From the NCBI GenBank assembly GCA_024138015.1, contig JAMXBB010000011.1, positions 40,708,730 through 40,772,729 of the forward strand: a DNA stretch of 64,000 nucleotides. The letters run 5' to 3'. Both the position numbers and the translations under genes were made by a program. Positions 1 to 12,182 of this stretch are shown piece after piece. Origin of the DNA: Lumnitzera littorea. Lineage: Eukaryota > Streptophyta > Magnoliopsida > Myrtales > Combretaceae. The notes beneath the pieces were generated by a model. It had not been told where the DNA came from. It did no database searches and saw only the letters and a program-made list of their open reading frames with translations. Position 1 is the stretch's first letter, and every line of letters starts with the position of its first letter.

Positions 1-1100
1 CTGCCCTAGCATATATCCCATCGATTCAGGAAGAATCGTCAAATAGAGAATCAATGACCATCCGGGTGTAAGATTGACTAATATTGGAAGGTTCATGAGA
101 TACTCCTTGATTTCAACAAATGCTTGCTTACATTCTTCATCCCAGTCTATTGTTGCGTTCTTCCTCAAAAGTTTGAATAATGGCTTGCATTTATCGGTTA
201 GCTATGATACAAATCGAGCAATGTAATTCAACCTCCCTAATAGTCCTCAAACTTCTTTTACAATCTTTGATGCCAACATGTTTACTATTGCCTTAACCTT
301 ATCTAGGTCTACTTCGATTCCTTTCCTACTGATTACAAAACCCAACAATTTGCTTGAGGTTACTCCAAAGGTGCACTTTTCTAGGTTTAGCTTCAATTGA
401 AACTTTCTCAACCACTCGAATAACTTATGCAAAATATCCACGTGATTTTCATTCGCCTTGGAATTGGCGATCATATCATCCACATAAACCTTAATTTCCT
501 GGTGCATCATGTCATTAAACAGAGCTACCATAACACTCTAATAAGTTGCCCTAGCGTTTTTCAACTCGAAAAGCATCACACGATAACAAAACATTCCTCA
601 AGTGGTAACGAAGGTGGTTTTGATTTTATCCTCTTCCACCATCTTGATCTAACTATATCCTAAGAAACCATCCATAAATGAGAAAAGATGATTTCTAGCT
701 ATATTATCCACCAATACGTCAATGTGCGGCAAAGGAAAGTTATCCTTTGGTGTCACCTGTTTTAAATCACAGAAATCCATACATACCTTAACTTTCCCAT
801 TTTTCTTCAACACTGGCACTACATTGGCTACCTATTCAGGGAAATCTAACACTTCTATGAACCCGACTTCTAAAAATTTCTTCACTTCTTCTTTTATTTT
901 GAGGATTATATCTAGTCTAAACCGCCTAAGCTTTTGTCTTTTCAGTTTAATCTCTTCTCTTGTTAGCAATTTATGAACTACTATAGACAAATCTAACCCG
1001 GGCATATCTTCATAAAACCAAGCGAATATGTCTAGGTATTTTGATAACAATCATGACAACTCTTGTTTCTAATCATCCGTTAAATTACCACCAATTTTTA
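1..1100 (-). pseudogene. Reverse transcriptase / start of RNase H of the Ogre-like element (broken)
   Basis: One minus-strand frame reads continuously through the RT domain: an N-terminal DIFAWFYEDMPGLD block near 1030-990, the LKKNGKVKVCMDF strand near 800, the FSFMDGF box near 685, the catalytic YVDD at 486-475, then FGVTSSKLLGF and GLLGRLNYIARF. It runs into the RT-RNase H connection at the left edge (PGWSLILYLT). RT copies element RNA into DNA in the cytoplasmic particle. The frame holds six stops and I saw no frameshift: four TAG and two TGA, each at a position where relatives have Gln, Trp or Arg. The catalytic Asp pair is intact. The same frame is used by the protease segment at 2089-2532. 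Confidence 0.88.
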
Positions 1101-1999
1101 AGTTTCGCGGATTCTCTTCTGTCCTTAAATTAATCACAACTATCAATTCATCAATAATCACTCTACCCCATTCAAATCGATGCCAACTCTCTTACATTCC
1201 ACTTGGAGTCTCAATATCATCTTTGACATCTGACCCAGTAGGGGCGAAGGTGATATTGGTACTTTCATCATTTACATGTGCAAGATATTCATTATGTTCA
1301 TCATTTTTATTAGATCTGAAGAGTGAAGGAAAAAGAAAAAGGACAATGAATAAATAACAAGGAAGAATTGATAAAGGAATGAATTTTATTGAATGAATTC
1401 AAATTGTCTAAAAAAAAGGCTTAACTAATCAGACTAATTATCAAAATCGAATGTTCTTAATTAATATAATATTACTTTTCTAAAGAGACCTATTAATGGG
1501 AATGGAAAACTAGTTGCATAAGGAAACTGATACGCCAATGTCTTTCTTCTCGTTTGGACCGACGCTGCATTGTTGAGCTAAGGCCTTAAATAAATCAACT
1601 ACTTTAGGTTCTTGAACACATGTTGGTACTAGGAACATCTAATGAAGGTTTGGAAAATCCATATGAGCATGGTACAATTGATCTCCTCTCTTACCTCTGG
1701 ACTTGGCCTTCATTTCTTAGATCTCTTCTTCAGTGGGCTCATAACCAAGCCCAAATGTTCTAATATGCTACTTAGGTTGTTCCAAGCGACCCCATGCCCC
1801 CTGTCTTGACTCTTCAATCATGTTGACTTCATCAAAAATCTATAATCTCGACTCCTCCAATTCTTCAGTCTCAATATATGGATTAGACGTCTCTTTGTAA
1901 ATCTCGTAATCTTGCTCCCCAAGAATAATAACCAACTGCCCTTTGGCTATGAATTTCACCTTCTGATGTAAACTAGACAGTATTGCCCCTACTGAGTGA

Positions 2000-2560
2000 A
2001 TCCACGGCTTCCCCATTAGAAGATTGAAAGTTTACAGTATATCCAAGACTTAAAACGGGATGGAGAACATCTGTAGACTGATCTCTACCTACAACCTAAT
2101 TTCTCCAAGTATCTCCCTCTTTGATCCATCAGAAGCCCTTATTGAAATCGAACTGGGCTTTATCTCAGCCAAATCTACTCCAAGCAAATTTAGTGTCACT
2201 AACGGACACACATTCAATGAAGACCCATTATCTATCAATACCCGAGCAACTACTTTCCTTATACACTTAACTACTATAAAAAGGGGCTTTATATACCAGT
2301 CTCCTTCTTCGCTTAGCTCATCTGGCGAGAACAAAATCTGATCCACTACAAATATTGAATTCACCACCAATCCCAGCTTCTTAATGGAAATCCGCTCAGG
2401 TAATTTGACATCTTTCAGGATTTTGATTAATGCTTCCCGGTAAGTATCCAATGATAACAGCAAGCCCATTAGAGAGATCTGTGCCTGCACTTTGGCTAGT
2501 TGATCCACAATCCTATATTCAATGGCTTTCATTATCTTCTTAGCAACATTTTGATTTATA
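2000..2560 (-). pseudogene. Retroviral-type aspartic protease segment of the Ogre-like element
   Basis: An open stretch at 2532-2089 carries the active-site motif V-L-I-D-N-G-S-S (catalytic Asp at residue 101 of the stretch), followed by LNVCPL. This is the usual protease signature in this clade, where Asn replaces the Thr/Ser of D-T/S-G. The preceding block PLFIVVKCIRKVVAR is the first flap strand. The enzyme would cleave the Gag-Pol precursor. The frame agrees with the RT frame downstream, so pro and pol were one ORF. No stop lies within 2532-2089, but the surrounding polyprotein is interrupted. Confidence 0.82.
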
Positions 2561-2639
2561 TCATCTGTATCCTCAAAGATCTTTTAAGAAGCCTCTTCTA
2601 CAATAGTCTTCCTTTTAGCTTCCTCGTTCTGGTTATAAA

Positions 2640-4625
2640 CTCATCTTAAGCATGTAAGCCTACCAACCATAGGTGATGAGGAGCTGGTCGTCTAATTCAC
2701 TGTTTGGTAATCCAAAGGGGCTACTTTATAATTCTCTAGAGCTATCAGGACATTGAAAGCAATTTTCTTAGGCTTACCTAATTCTTCAACCTTCTTAGTC
2801 TTCCTATAGTACTCAAAAACCATTGGCTTAGGTCAATCTCCAATCATTCCAACCATCTCAGCCATCTTCTTAGCTTTTGCAATAAGTTTGTCTTCTTCTT
2901 CAAATTCTAGACCCCATCTAGTGGTTAGTTTGTCAGCATATATGGTGGGTAAATTGGCGTAATCCACCAAATACTCAAACTTTCCTGACGGTTCTCTTAA
3001 GGTATCAACCGTCAGATCTTCGACTTCATACCTTTCTCTAAGCTCATTCTGAGTACTTCTCTTTCATAGTTTTGCAATCACCATAGCTAAAATATCAGCT
3101 TTCTTTATCTTCCCATTCTTTAGCTACTGATATATTGCCGGTCTAGTCCGAGTTCTATCTCTGAGATTCATATTCTACAAATATCTTACTTGCCTCAAAT
3201 TCTAAGCTATCTCCTCAACAGTGATAGGAAGACTATCTAGATTAATCTTTAGCTTAAAAACTTCAACTATGATCATGTTGATTGAATGTCCATGATTTAG
3301 TAAAGGATTGCTACCTATGTTGGGAGTAGGAGACTAAATGAAATCCAATTGAACCAATTTTGCATCAATAAGATCCTAGATCTTATATTTAAGTCTCCAA
3401 AACACTAGTCCATAGAATGCCCCACTTACCCTAAATGATAATCATAACGAAGCTCTGGGTTATAATCTTTTGGTCTTTGTCCCTTCTTCGGTATTTCAAA
3501 TGTCAGAAGATTCTCTTTCCTTAGTCGTGCAAGAACTTAGCTTAAAGGAATGGGAATATGAGTAAACTGTCTCCTTTGCAAGTGATTGTTTTGACTCAGA
3601 TTTAGTAGGGGATTAGATCCTCCTATTATGGCTACCGAAGCTGCAGGTCTGACAAGGTTGCCGATATTAACAATGCTTACAGTGGTTTCTTTGGTTTTGT
3701 TGGAAAATCTTGTGAGAGGTGTATTCTTCTCAACTGCTTCAGGATTAAGAAGCCTTCCAATAGTAATAGCTTCCTCAATTCAGCACCTTGAGGCCACAAT
3801 TTATGCAAAGTTAGAGACGGGTACCCGACCAAATGTTGGATATCTAAGCTTCCAAGAGTGTTGATGAAAGTGAAAGTCAAGTCCTTTTCTGTTAGGGGTA
3901 GAGTCACCTTAGCTCTCATGCCCCTCCATCTCTAAGCATATTCCTTAAAACTTTCATTGGCCTTCTTTCATAGATTATTTAGATCCCACATGGACAGGGC
4001 TACTTCGATGTTGAACTTATATTAGTTTTAGAAAGCTCGTGCTAACTTATCCTAAGTATCAATCTCATTCAATCCAGCTGGGCATACCAAGTTAAGGCGG
4101 ACCCAATCAAGCTGTCTTGAAAAGTCTAGACCATCACCTTATCATACTTCGTGTATTTCCCCATTTTCTTGATGTATAACCTAATATGGAGCTTCAAGCA
4201 ACCGATCCTATCGTATTTCTCAAACTCTGGTACCTTAAATCTTTTTAGGAAATCATCGTCTTCATATGTTGGCATGTTGATCATCCCCATCTGCTCAAAC
4301 CCATTAACCATTTCTACGGTTTTCATCTTCTTGGTCAACTTCTACATAAACTTTCTTTCCATCTCTCGGTGTTTCTCCTCAATCTCCATACTCCATATCT
4401 CAACATTAGGAACCGATTTTTCATCTTCCAATTCAAGGGAGAGGAGTTGCTTCTGCATTCCGATTTGGGTTAACTTGAGACCCTTATCTATCGTTAAGAA
4501 TCCCAATAGCCTGAGTGAGAGCCTGGATCTGTTCGACCATCTTGTTCATATTTTCCTCCAAGTTTATGACTCTTAGGTTAAGCTCAGATTGACTGATGTT
4601 TCTAGTGCCCTAAGTTGAAATTTTT
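2640..4625 (-). pseudogene. gag polyprotein of the Ogre-like element (broken)
   Basis: The coiled-coil-like start is visible near 4530 (MNKMVEQIQALTQAI). The conserved gag core follows at 4338-4126 (PEFEKYD, HIRLYIKKMGKYT), then FINTLGS and HLVG near 3850, and IEEAITIGRLLNPE near 3765. A Cys/His segment with the pattern YHLG*VGHSMD*CF lies near 3400. Gag forms the particle and packages element RNA. At least two frame changes are needed between 3900 and 2532, and many stops interrupt it, often at Gln positions. The C-terminal half leads into the protease. I could not fix an authentic start codon; the first frame-consistent residues appear around 4625. Confidence 0.8.
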
Positions 4626-4639
4626 GTCTTAAAACGAGT

Positions 4640-5618
4640 GAATATCACGCTTCTAGCTAAGTTTGTTTATTTAGGTGTTATCTTCAAAATCCTAAACGAA
4701 AACCTTAGTTTTAGACCCCTTTGTAAACTAAAATTTTTGTTGTTTTTTCCTTTTTTTTATTTTATTTTCTTCTTTTTCTATTGTTTGCTTTTTTTTTTTC
4801 TTTTTTTAATACTTTTTTTAGTTTTTTTTTTATTTAAAAGTTAACTATCAATAAATAATAAAATAATGAGCAAGAGACTATGAAATCAGTAAAGATTTGC
4901 ATTTAATAAAGCTGCAAATTTATTAATAATCCTAAAATCCCACTAATACAATAGATAAACTAAAAGAAAAGAAAACCCCTAACTAATCTTCCTAAAAAAA
5001 AACTCAAATCCTATATCTATAAGAGTCAACGGATCTGGCTAGGACTGGCCTCATCAACTTCTCTCATAAGTCTTCAAATTATAACATCCCTTTCCAATAC
5101 AGATCAAAGAAACAGCAGCAAATCTCGAAATAGGGTCAAAATGGGTTTGACGGACAGAAAGTGAGATGGTTAGTTTTAATAGTGAATGTGAATGGATATC
5201 ACGCACCAAGACACAAACACAATTAAGAATTTGAGCTCAAAATAAGGTTTGATACAACTGATGAACATTAAATGTTACTCGGGATTCAAATGAAGGTTAG
5301 ATACAACTCACTAACCGGTTCAAATGAAAAGATTCGCTACAATCTCAAGGTTAAGATTGATAAGAATGCGGGAGAGATTAAAGAGCTTAATCTATACTCA
5401 ATAATCTGGCAAATGCTATCTTAAGAGTAGCCTTACTTAAAAAAAAAAAAAAGGAAAGGATTCCAATCATAGGAATTTACTTTTCTATCTAATTTCGTAT
5501 AACGACGTCTATGTATATCTCTATGATGTTTATAGATGTTGCTATTTATAGCAAGTCGTAAACTTTAGTGGCAAAATTGTAAATAATGTACAAAGTCTTA
5601 AATCCTAAAGAATTGGGC
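4640..5618. other. Spacer between ORF1 and gag of the Ogre-like element
   Basis: This is non-coding AT-rich sequence with a strong T-rich run at about 4738-4842 (purine-rich on the element strand) and an A-rich run near 5440. I see no domain. Its position between the end of ORF1 and gag matches the inter-ORF region of the element. Confidence 0.5.
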
Positions 5619-7471
5619 TCATAAATAAAATAAAAGAAAACATGTACAGGAGTACAAAACTGTGTATTTTATAAGGGGAGTCGGCATGCAGTCTTTCAGC
5701 ATGTCCTGGTAATAGTAGTATCCGAACCAGACAAGGTTGCCAGTTGGATGTGTAGGTTTGGGAAGAAGTCTCCAAAGTCTTGCAGTATTTGATCGAAACA
5801 TCAGAAAGGTCGGCCCATAATTATCGAAATCTAGAATCAGTCAACACGAGCCTTTCGATGCTGTATCGAGTGGTTCTTTGGTCTCGAGTACTTGGCCTTG
5901 TAGTATCTTGGCACTTCAACTGACGACAAACTTGATGCTGAGTGTTTATCTTCCTTCCTCTCGTCCTTCTTACTTCTACTCGGCCATGACAAGCTTTGAT
6001 AGGCCTCGGCTTCGGATAGGTCTACCTCGACTTGAATATAGTTAGAGGCTGATTCCCATCACTTTCTCTAATTTTACTCCTTAAGAATTGATTTTCTTCC
6101 AGCAATCTTTCATTATCTAACTTTAACTCTTCAATGATTCTTTTACTTTCTTAGAACTAGGCTTTAACTCTAGCCCATATGGTATCTCACTAGGCCTACT
6201 CGATAGGTGAAAGATATTCTAGTTTTGGTTCGTGTCTGAATACGTTTAGAGCTTTATACCGTATCTTTCCAATCTTCTCTAATTGATCATAAATGAACTA
6301 CTTAGTAGCTTAGTATTCCTTAATTTTGCCCCTCAAAGTTCCCACATTAACTATCTTCTTGACTTCCCTTAGTTCCTATAGCTTTACAAGTTCTACCAGC
6401 CACTGAATCAAAGTAGCAATAGATAAACAAGAATCTTAATAATTCAATGTGACAACATCCAAAGAATCTCTGTAGGCTATTTCTTGAAGTGGACCCAGCT
6501 ATTTGCTAACACAAGTTGGGAAATATCATGTACAACTTGTAATACCGATAAGAGGAAACCTTGCATAGTCGATGCACCCTAAGATGGCTTGAGTATAGTT
6601 GCTCCACCTAGCTGTCCACATGAAATCTACCAACTACATCTTGCTTATGACTGATACCTATCCTTTAAATTGAGCTTCATCTAATACCTTAAGGTAGCGG
6701 GCAAAATCATTAATCAGGTTCATATTTTCAATTAGAGATTCTCTTAAAAGATTCCCTCCATACCCCTATATGTGACTGAGAAACCATACAGTAAGGATTG
6801 TAGGGTTAGCTGTAAAGTACTCATGCCTTTGCTTCCTTAAGTGGGTGAGTGTCTTGAATTGTTTTGCCAATATTGCTGGTACATAGGATTTACAGGCTAG
6901 GAATTGAGTTACTAGCTCAGTTACTCTATAATGGACTTGGCCATATCTTATGGGAAACAACACCATTCCAAATACTGTAATGATAAAAGCATTCACCCTC
7001 TTTTCAGCCTATGATTTATATCCCCCACAAAAGATCTGATGATATTTCTAGTAAGCGTTCGAGCTTGAAAACCATTCTATTAGTCTTAATATACTGAGAC
7101 ACTTCTTGCCCTCTAAAGAGGGTGAATGCTTTTGCGAGCTGGACTCTGAGATCTGAGACGGTTATGCTTTCTTCGAGAGGTAGGCTACTAAGTAACTACA
7201 AGTATTCTTCTAAAGTGGGCATCGATACATGTGGGTCGAAATTGAAAGCTACAAATTTCGAATCCTAGTAATAGATAAGGGCTTGAATTAGAGGCTAGTG
7301 GAGCTGGACCTACATGAGGGTTATGACTGGCCCAATCTTCTTATGAATGTGATCTTGCTTAGCGTGCAGAAGCTGGTTCAACTAATCTTTCAAGATAGCC
7401 TTGGGGAAAGAATATTTATCCAACTAGACCTCATGAATGGGTTTGAGATTGATACTACCCTGACTTTTCAT
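5619..7471 (-). pseudogene. Extra ORF1 of the Ogre-like element, DUF7745-type protein (broken)
   Basis: Starting from the ATG at 7471-7469, the conceptual product runs about 600 residues. It shows the hallmarks of the plant family I know as DUF7745: a PTLEEY motif near 7205; an FIITVFGMVLFP block followed by VPAILAKQFKTL and a TVWFLSHI end (open at 6996-6766); a WSNYTQAILG-like block near 6570; and a coiled coil (IEELKLDNERLLEE) near 6110. The function of the family is unknown. It is frequent in plant genomes next to gag-pol, which fits an element-encoded accessory protein. In the first ~370 bases all six in-frame stops are TAG. The placement between leader and gag matches the ORF1 slot of Ogre elements. 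The family name is from memory; the motif match is what I see. Confidence 0.72.
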
Positions 7472-8367
7472 ACCTAAATTACATAAAAAAAAAAAATGAA
7501 ATGATGCGATTATTTACAACGAGACCACTAAATTTACAATAACATTGGATATGATATTAATAATTTTACAGCTTTTTCAAAAATTTTCTTAGAAATTATG
7601 CAGTCTTTCACTCCGCTAAGAGACAATAAAATAAAATACGTACAGTACAGGAAATGAAAATGATTGACTAGAAACAAGCATTGATAAAACAATATCAAAT
7701 AAAAAAAAATGCAGTATGCTATACACGCATACAATACAATAGGGGTTGGTCATTAACAAACTATAAGAATTATTATAAACTCGCGATCAAAGAATACCCT
7801 TATATATAAGTAAATCTGCAATAAGATTAAAAAGAAATGAAACTTGTGAATACTTATATATAATGGTTACTAATTTTTTTTTAATTTCCCTTTTTTGAAA
7901 AAAAAAATGCCAAACCAACCTGAATTAATTAGACTTTTCCTATAATTTAAAAATAATTACCCCTTTTTCAAAAAGAATAATGCATAAGGGTAAGGTTTAC
8001 GAGTTTCAGGCTTTGTAGCTTCAAGGCTTTCCATAAGGAAACCTAGTAAGCTACATCGAAGCCTAAGTGGGCTCACTTATCATTGTCAAGTGGGGGTACA
8101 GACCCCAACGACTTGAGGGTTACATAATGGCGGCTCATCCTAAGTTCTTAAAGTGGCTCAGGTCCGGTCACATCTAAAAATGCAGATGATTATTGCAAAA
8201 TAAAAGAGCCTCTTGCTAATTCCTCAATAAGGCCCATCGGGCCGAGCCTTTTTTCTTATGGCCTGCATCAATAAAAACGGTTAGTACAATTATAATACAA
8301 AAAAGAAAATAACAATACAAAGCTCATCAATTAATTTTTAATTTTTACCTTGCTAGCTCACCAGGCT
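7472..8367 (-). other. Leader of the Ogre-like element
   Basis: This is untranslated sequence between PBS and ORF1. It holds a GC-rich inverted repeat (GGCCCATCGGGCC, around 8231-8243). A block at 8163-8185 (CCGGTCACATCTAAA) recurs in weaker form in the leader of the 21651-36786 element (33926-33948), which links the two elements. I see no coding sequence in it. Confidence 0.5.
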
Positions 8368-8386
8368 TCCCTAGTAGAGTCGTCAA
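8368..8386 (-). other. Primer binding site of the Ogre-like element
   Basis: On the minus strand, three bases after the LTR end, the sequence reads TTGACGACTCTACTAGGGA. This is a decayed form of the TGGCGACTCC... type of site found behind LTRs of this lineage, which I recall being assigned to an Arg tRNA. Differences from that form are C-to-T or G-to-A. The equivalent site beside 34289 has the same spacing. Confidence 0.65.
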
Positions 8387-8389
8387 TTC

Positions 8390-10771
8390 TATTGAGCCCT
8401 ATTTCGATTTCCTTAATTTTTAACCTATATTAAATCTAGCCTGCTTAATATAAATTACTCGATATTAAATTAAGAAAATATTTTCTAAAAAATTTTAAAA
8501 ATTGGAGTCGCTAACCAATTCAACTAGTTAAAAATAAAATTAGGGTTTTCTAGTGGGAAAACCCTAATTTGGCCACTAATCTATAGATTTTCCAAGAAAA
8601 TGATTTTTAAAAAATTAAACTAGAAAAAACTAGATTTGAGGTCTAACCTATTCAGACTAAGTCAACATGTAAAAACTAAAAAAAAATTGATAGCCTTTTA
8701 TTTTCATAATTTTTTAAAAATACTAAAAATATACCTAAACATACAAAAGATAACTAAGGTGATTTTTAAATTATTTTTTATCACGAATTTCTAAGAAAAA
8801 GGAAAAAAATAATATTTTTAGATGGTTGCCCTGCAGGTGCCTACATACCCACTATTTAGGATCAAACAGGCCGTAGTTTTTTTTTTATAAAATATTTAGT
8901 GGGTTGATTCTTTTTATTTTGAAAATCGAGCTAGATTTACATTTATTTATTAAAAAAAGACCTAAGAAATCTAATTTTATGAATTAAATAAAACCTTAAC
9001 TAACTAAATCTTTTTTAAAAACTCCAATTAAGATTTTTTTTTTAAAATACTACATGTCAAAAAATATCTTTTCTAAATCCTACATAAAAGTTCTATTAGG
9101 ATATGATCTAAATACGTATCTCGATATATATCTTTTCCAAATCTCAACAGCAAAATATATATCTCGTACATATATTTTCTAAATCTCAACTATAAGACCT
9201 ATATTTTGTAAATATGCTTATTTAAAAAAAAAACACGATTTTATTAAAAAAATGCAATTTAACTAAATTTTATTAACAATTAGAATTATCTAAAAAAATC
9301 ATACAATATGCAAATAATAATAGACCTACACTTAAGAAAAATAAATTAGTAAAAATTGAACTAACTAAATAAACAAATAAATAACTAATAATAAAATAAA
9401 ATAAATAATAATAATAACTTTTACCTACGCATCGAATCATACGTGATCGTACATGGTGTGCGACATTTGTTATGCTCAAGTGTGATTTTGTGAGATTTCG
9501 TGTGTATCATTGAGGGTCTATTGGAATGTGTTGTGGTGTCTTCGAATCAGTGAGCTATCGTGTGTGTTGAATTGTGCTGTAGTGAATGGCCTGATTGCGT
9601 TAAGGGACTTCAATCAGTAGATTATGTTGTGCATATTGTGCAACAATTGAAGATTTGTCAAGCGTGCGTAAAGTTAGACTTCGGTTACGTGGAGTTAGAC
9701 TTCATTGCTCAGGCATTGAAGGAGAGGATGGTCGATTAAAAAACAAAAGGTGGACGAAGGGATTGTGTTTAGCTTTGTTCGGTTGCATCAGGGGATTGGG
9801 ATTGAGGATTCGACTAAGGACAGCATGTGTTGGCATATGTAGGGCTATCGGTTATGGATTGCTGTTGGGACGTCTAGGAGATTGTGTGCTAATCAGAATC
9901 TTGTCTTGTGTCAAGCGATTACAGTTTAGCATTAGAAGTCATGCGTATCAACGTTCGGCTTTATAGGGATTCAGCTACGTGTTTAGGGGCAACGACAATC
10001 AAAGACATATGTTTGCTTGTGTAGATCGGGCTTATATTTGTGTAATTAAGGGTCGGTGGAGTTTGGAGTATCAGGGAGTGAAGGACAATATATAGTGAAT
10101 TGTGTTTCAAATGAGCGGCATGGATTGGTGTTGCGGATCAGTCAAAGGAAGTAGGGGGTTGTTAGCATGTATGGAGATTGGACTTGTTGTGTTTTGTGAA
10201 TTATAGCAGTGCGGGTGAAACGTATACTCAAAAACATATTCAAGTCCACTTGTCGACGTGCTATTTATAACCCCTTAATCGTATTTTTCATATCGGAGAT
10301 ACGATTACGATCCTTTAAAGATTTAACCTAACTTCTACAAACCTTACTTAATTCGAGCTTTCTATCTTTCAAAGCTCGATCTGATCCCATCTGTTATAGC
10401 CCAACAACTTATCTAATAAATCCTAAGTCTATTTTTGCCCAATATAAATTAGATAAAAAACTACTTTAAATCAAACTAAGTCAAAATTATTTTAATAAAG
10501 CTCAATTCTCTAACAACTTAAAATTTATTAAATTAATCATACACTGTTATCCGATTTGATCTTAAACAATCCGATGCGACTCGGCTTAACACAACTTGAC
10601 TCGATACAATTGGACTCAACTTAACTTAACTTGACTCGATACAACACTCTTTTTTATTTTTCCTTTTTTTCTTTTAATATTCATTTTTTATTTTTTTTCT
10701 TTTTTTTGTTTATTAAGTTGGCTCAACTAAAATAAAATGAAAATAAAAATGGCAAAAATAAGGTATCTACA
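8390..10771 (-). mobile_element. 5' LTR of the Ogre-like element (2.38 kb)
   Basis: On the minus strand the LTR starts TGTAGATACCTT at 10771 and ends GGGCTCAATA at 8390, where the terminal CA has decayed to TA. A TATA box lies at 10269-10262, and the region downstream is CA-rich on this strand. It shares end sequences and internal blocks with the three other LTRs of the group in this window (21651-24046, 26742-29199, 34289-36786), for example the segment around 8838-8880 that matches 22060-22110. It would carry the promoter for the element's RNA. Confidence 0.8.
10262..10269 (-). promoter_or_regulatory. LTR TATA box
   Basis: TATAAATA on the minus strand, about 500 bases inside the LTR from its 5' end. 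TATA boxes occur at the matching place in the other three LTRs of the group, which supports the assigned orientation. Confidence 0.65.
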
Positions 10772-10989
10772 CTAGGTCAACTGAAGAGGCCAGTTGCAGC
10801 TGAGTGATGCCCTCACCCATGGAGGATTGTGTATAGGTCAAACGCCACTTTTAAGGTGCTAGTAGAGTCGTGACATCTAGCTAATGCCGGAACTCAAGAG
10901 TTATGTAAGAGTTAAATCCAACCCTAGAGCTAGCTTCGACTTACGAAGTGGAGGCAACTCCAGATCTGAGGTATGAACTGTATCCCATG

Positions 10990-11790
10990 CTAATCTAGCC
11001 TAAGTCTATGGAATATCGTTGTTATTGAGGTCTCCTCGGCTACATTCAAATCAAGCCTTACCTCCTCAAACTTGGGCTCTATCCTTAGGTGATGCATAAA
11101 GAGCTGGCATATCCTCATCCACAGGTGGTCCTTGCTCCCTGCTGTGGTCCACATGGGGTGGCTACTACACCACCTCGTGATATGGGTAGAGGATGAGGCT
11201 GCTGTGCTATTCAACAAACTATAGTGCTCCATCTACAATACTAAGCATTATGGGATAATCAACTGCCAACTGCACATCCTTAAGTGAGTCTACTTGAAAT
11301 AAATAGACATGCAGATGTCAGAGTAGATAATAGTAAGCACGTACGAGTATATAAATAATTAGACGATTATATATGCTCTTACCAATCGATCAATGATAGC
11401 TCCTTGGTATGTGATATAATATTGGGTGATCTATTTGTATCACAACCAATAACTCTAGTTAACTCTACAAAACCTTAGATATATACTAAGAATCTGCACC
11501 TCTAACCCCAAGCCTAGATGTATGCAGCATGTGTGTTGATCTAGTCAACATTCGTCTTATCTCAAAGGTCTAACTGGTGAAGCTATTGAGAGGTATCTAC
11601 ATCCTATGGAGGATACTAATATCTATTGAATTGTTGGATGACACGATTAGGGAAACACCACTCAATAATGTGAAAACAAATGAGTGGCACCCGCACAATC
11701 TAAATGTGTCACCCAGCAATGTAGAAATGTAGCAGCAACTACAATAACTCCCCATGTATAGCTCCCACTCAACCTAAGGGGAAAAAAAGG
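10990..11790 (-). pseudogene. Plant mobile domain (MAIN-like) fragment, broken
   Basis: The minus strand from about 11770 reads as the C-terminal half of a plant mobile domain protein: YIAG*HI*IVRVPLICFHI, then EWCFPNRVIQQFN, then DVDTS, LHQLDL and a THAAYI*AWG block ending near 11490. This order is the one seen in MAIN/MAIL and phosphatase-7-long-form-like proteins, a family found both as host genes and inside transposons. After the EW residues there are seven stops, six TAG and one TGA, all where relatives have Gln, Trp or Arg. The downstream stretch (11232-10990) may be the low-complexity tail. I could not assign the N-terminal part beyond 11790. Confidence 0.65.
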
Positions 11791-12182
11791 AGTCAATGAA
11801 GCTTATTACTTAAGTGTGACAACAAAAGTAAATAGAGAAGGAGTTATAATTTTATACATGCTATACCGTCTAAAAGTCGAACGTTATACAGTATGCATCA
11901 ACTACATGCATGCAATGTTGAGTAATATCCCTCACTACCCTCCATCTGGCTGCCAATGGCCTATTCTCGTTAATAGTGAAACTATATCGACTAAGTAAGG
12001 CGACATGTCAGAATCTATCCTAAGCCCAAACCTATAAAAGAATCACGGCCCCGCCAAACTCATGTGCATCGGAAGAGGAGGTATAACACAACTGTCAATA
12101 TAACAATGCTACGTAAACACATATTTGTATTACTTTTCGAAAAAGGACCCATATCTGTATAAAACTCGATATTCACTAAATT

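Larger units (their letters stand above)
1..10771 (-). mobile_element. Ogre/Tat-like Ty3-gypsy element, 5' part, cut by the window edge
   Basis: Minus-strand order from the right: LTR (10771-8390), PBS (8386-8368), leader, extra ORF1 (7471-5619), T-rich spacer, gag (from about 4625), protease (about 2230) and reverse transcriptase (1050-1). RNase H, integrase and the 3' LTR would lie beyond base 1. The long LTR, the extra ORF upstream of gag and the RT sequence type (a KIKEEVKKF block and a YVDDM catalytic box) fit the Ogre/Tat lineage, which is known for an additional ORF before gag. The genes are all broken, so the copy is not autonomous. The bases right of the LTR are CTAGG; the matching duplication cannot be checked because the other end is outside the window. 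Confidence 0.85.

Noticed and set aside
3677..3919. 80-codon minus-strand frame taken as a gene
   Set aside because: Only its first third matches gag; the gag reading then continues in another frame, so it is part of a frameshifted gag.
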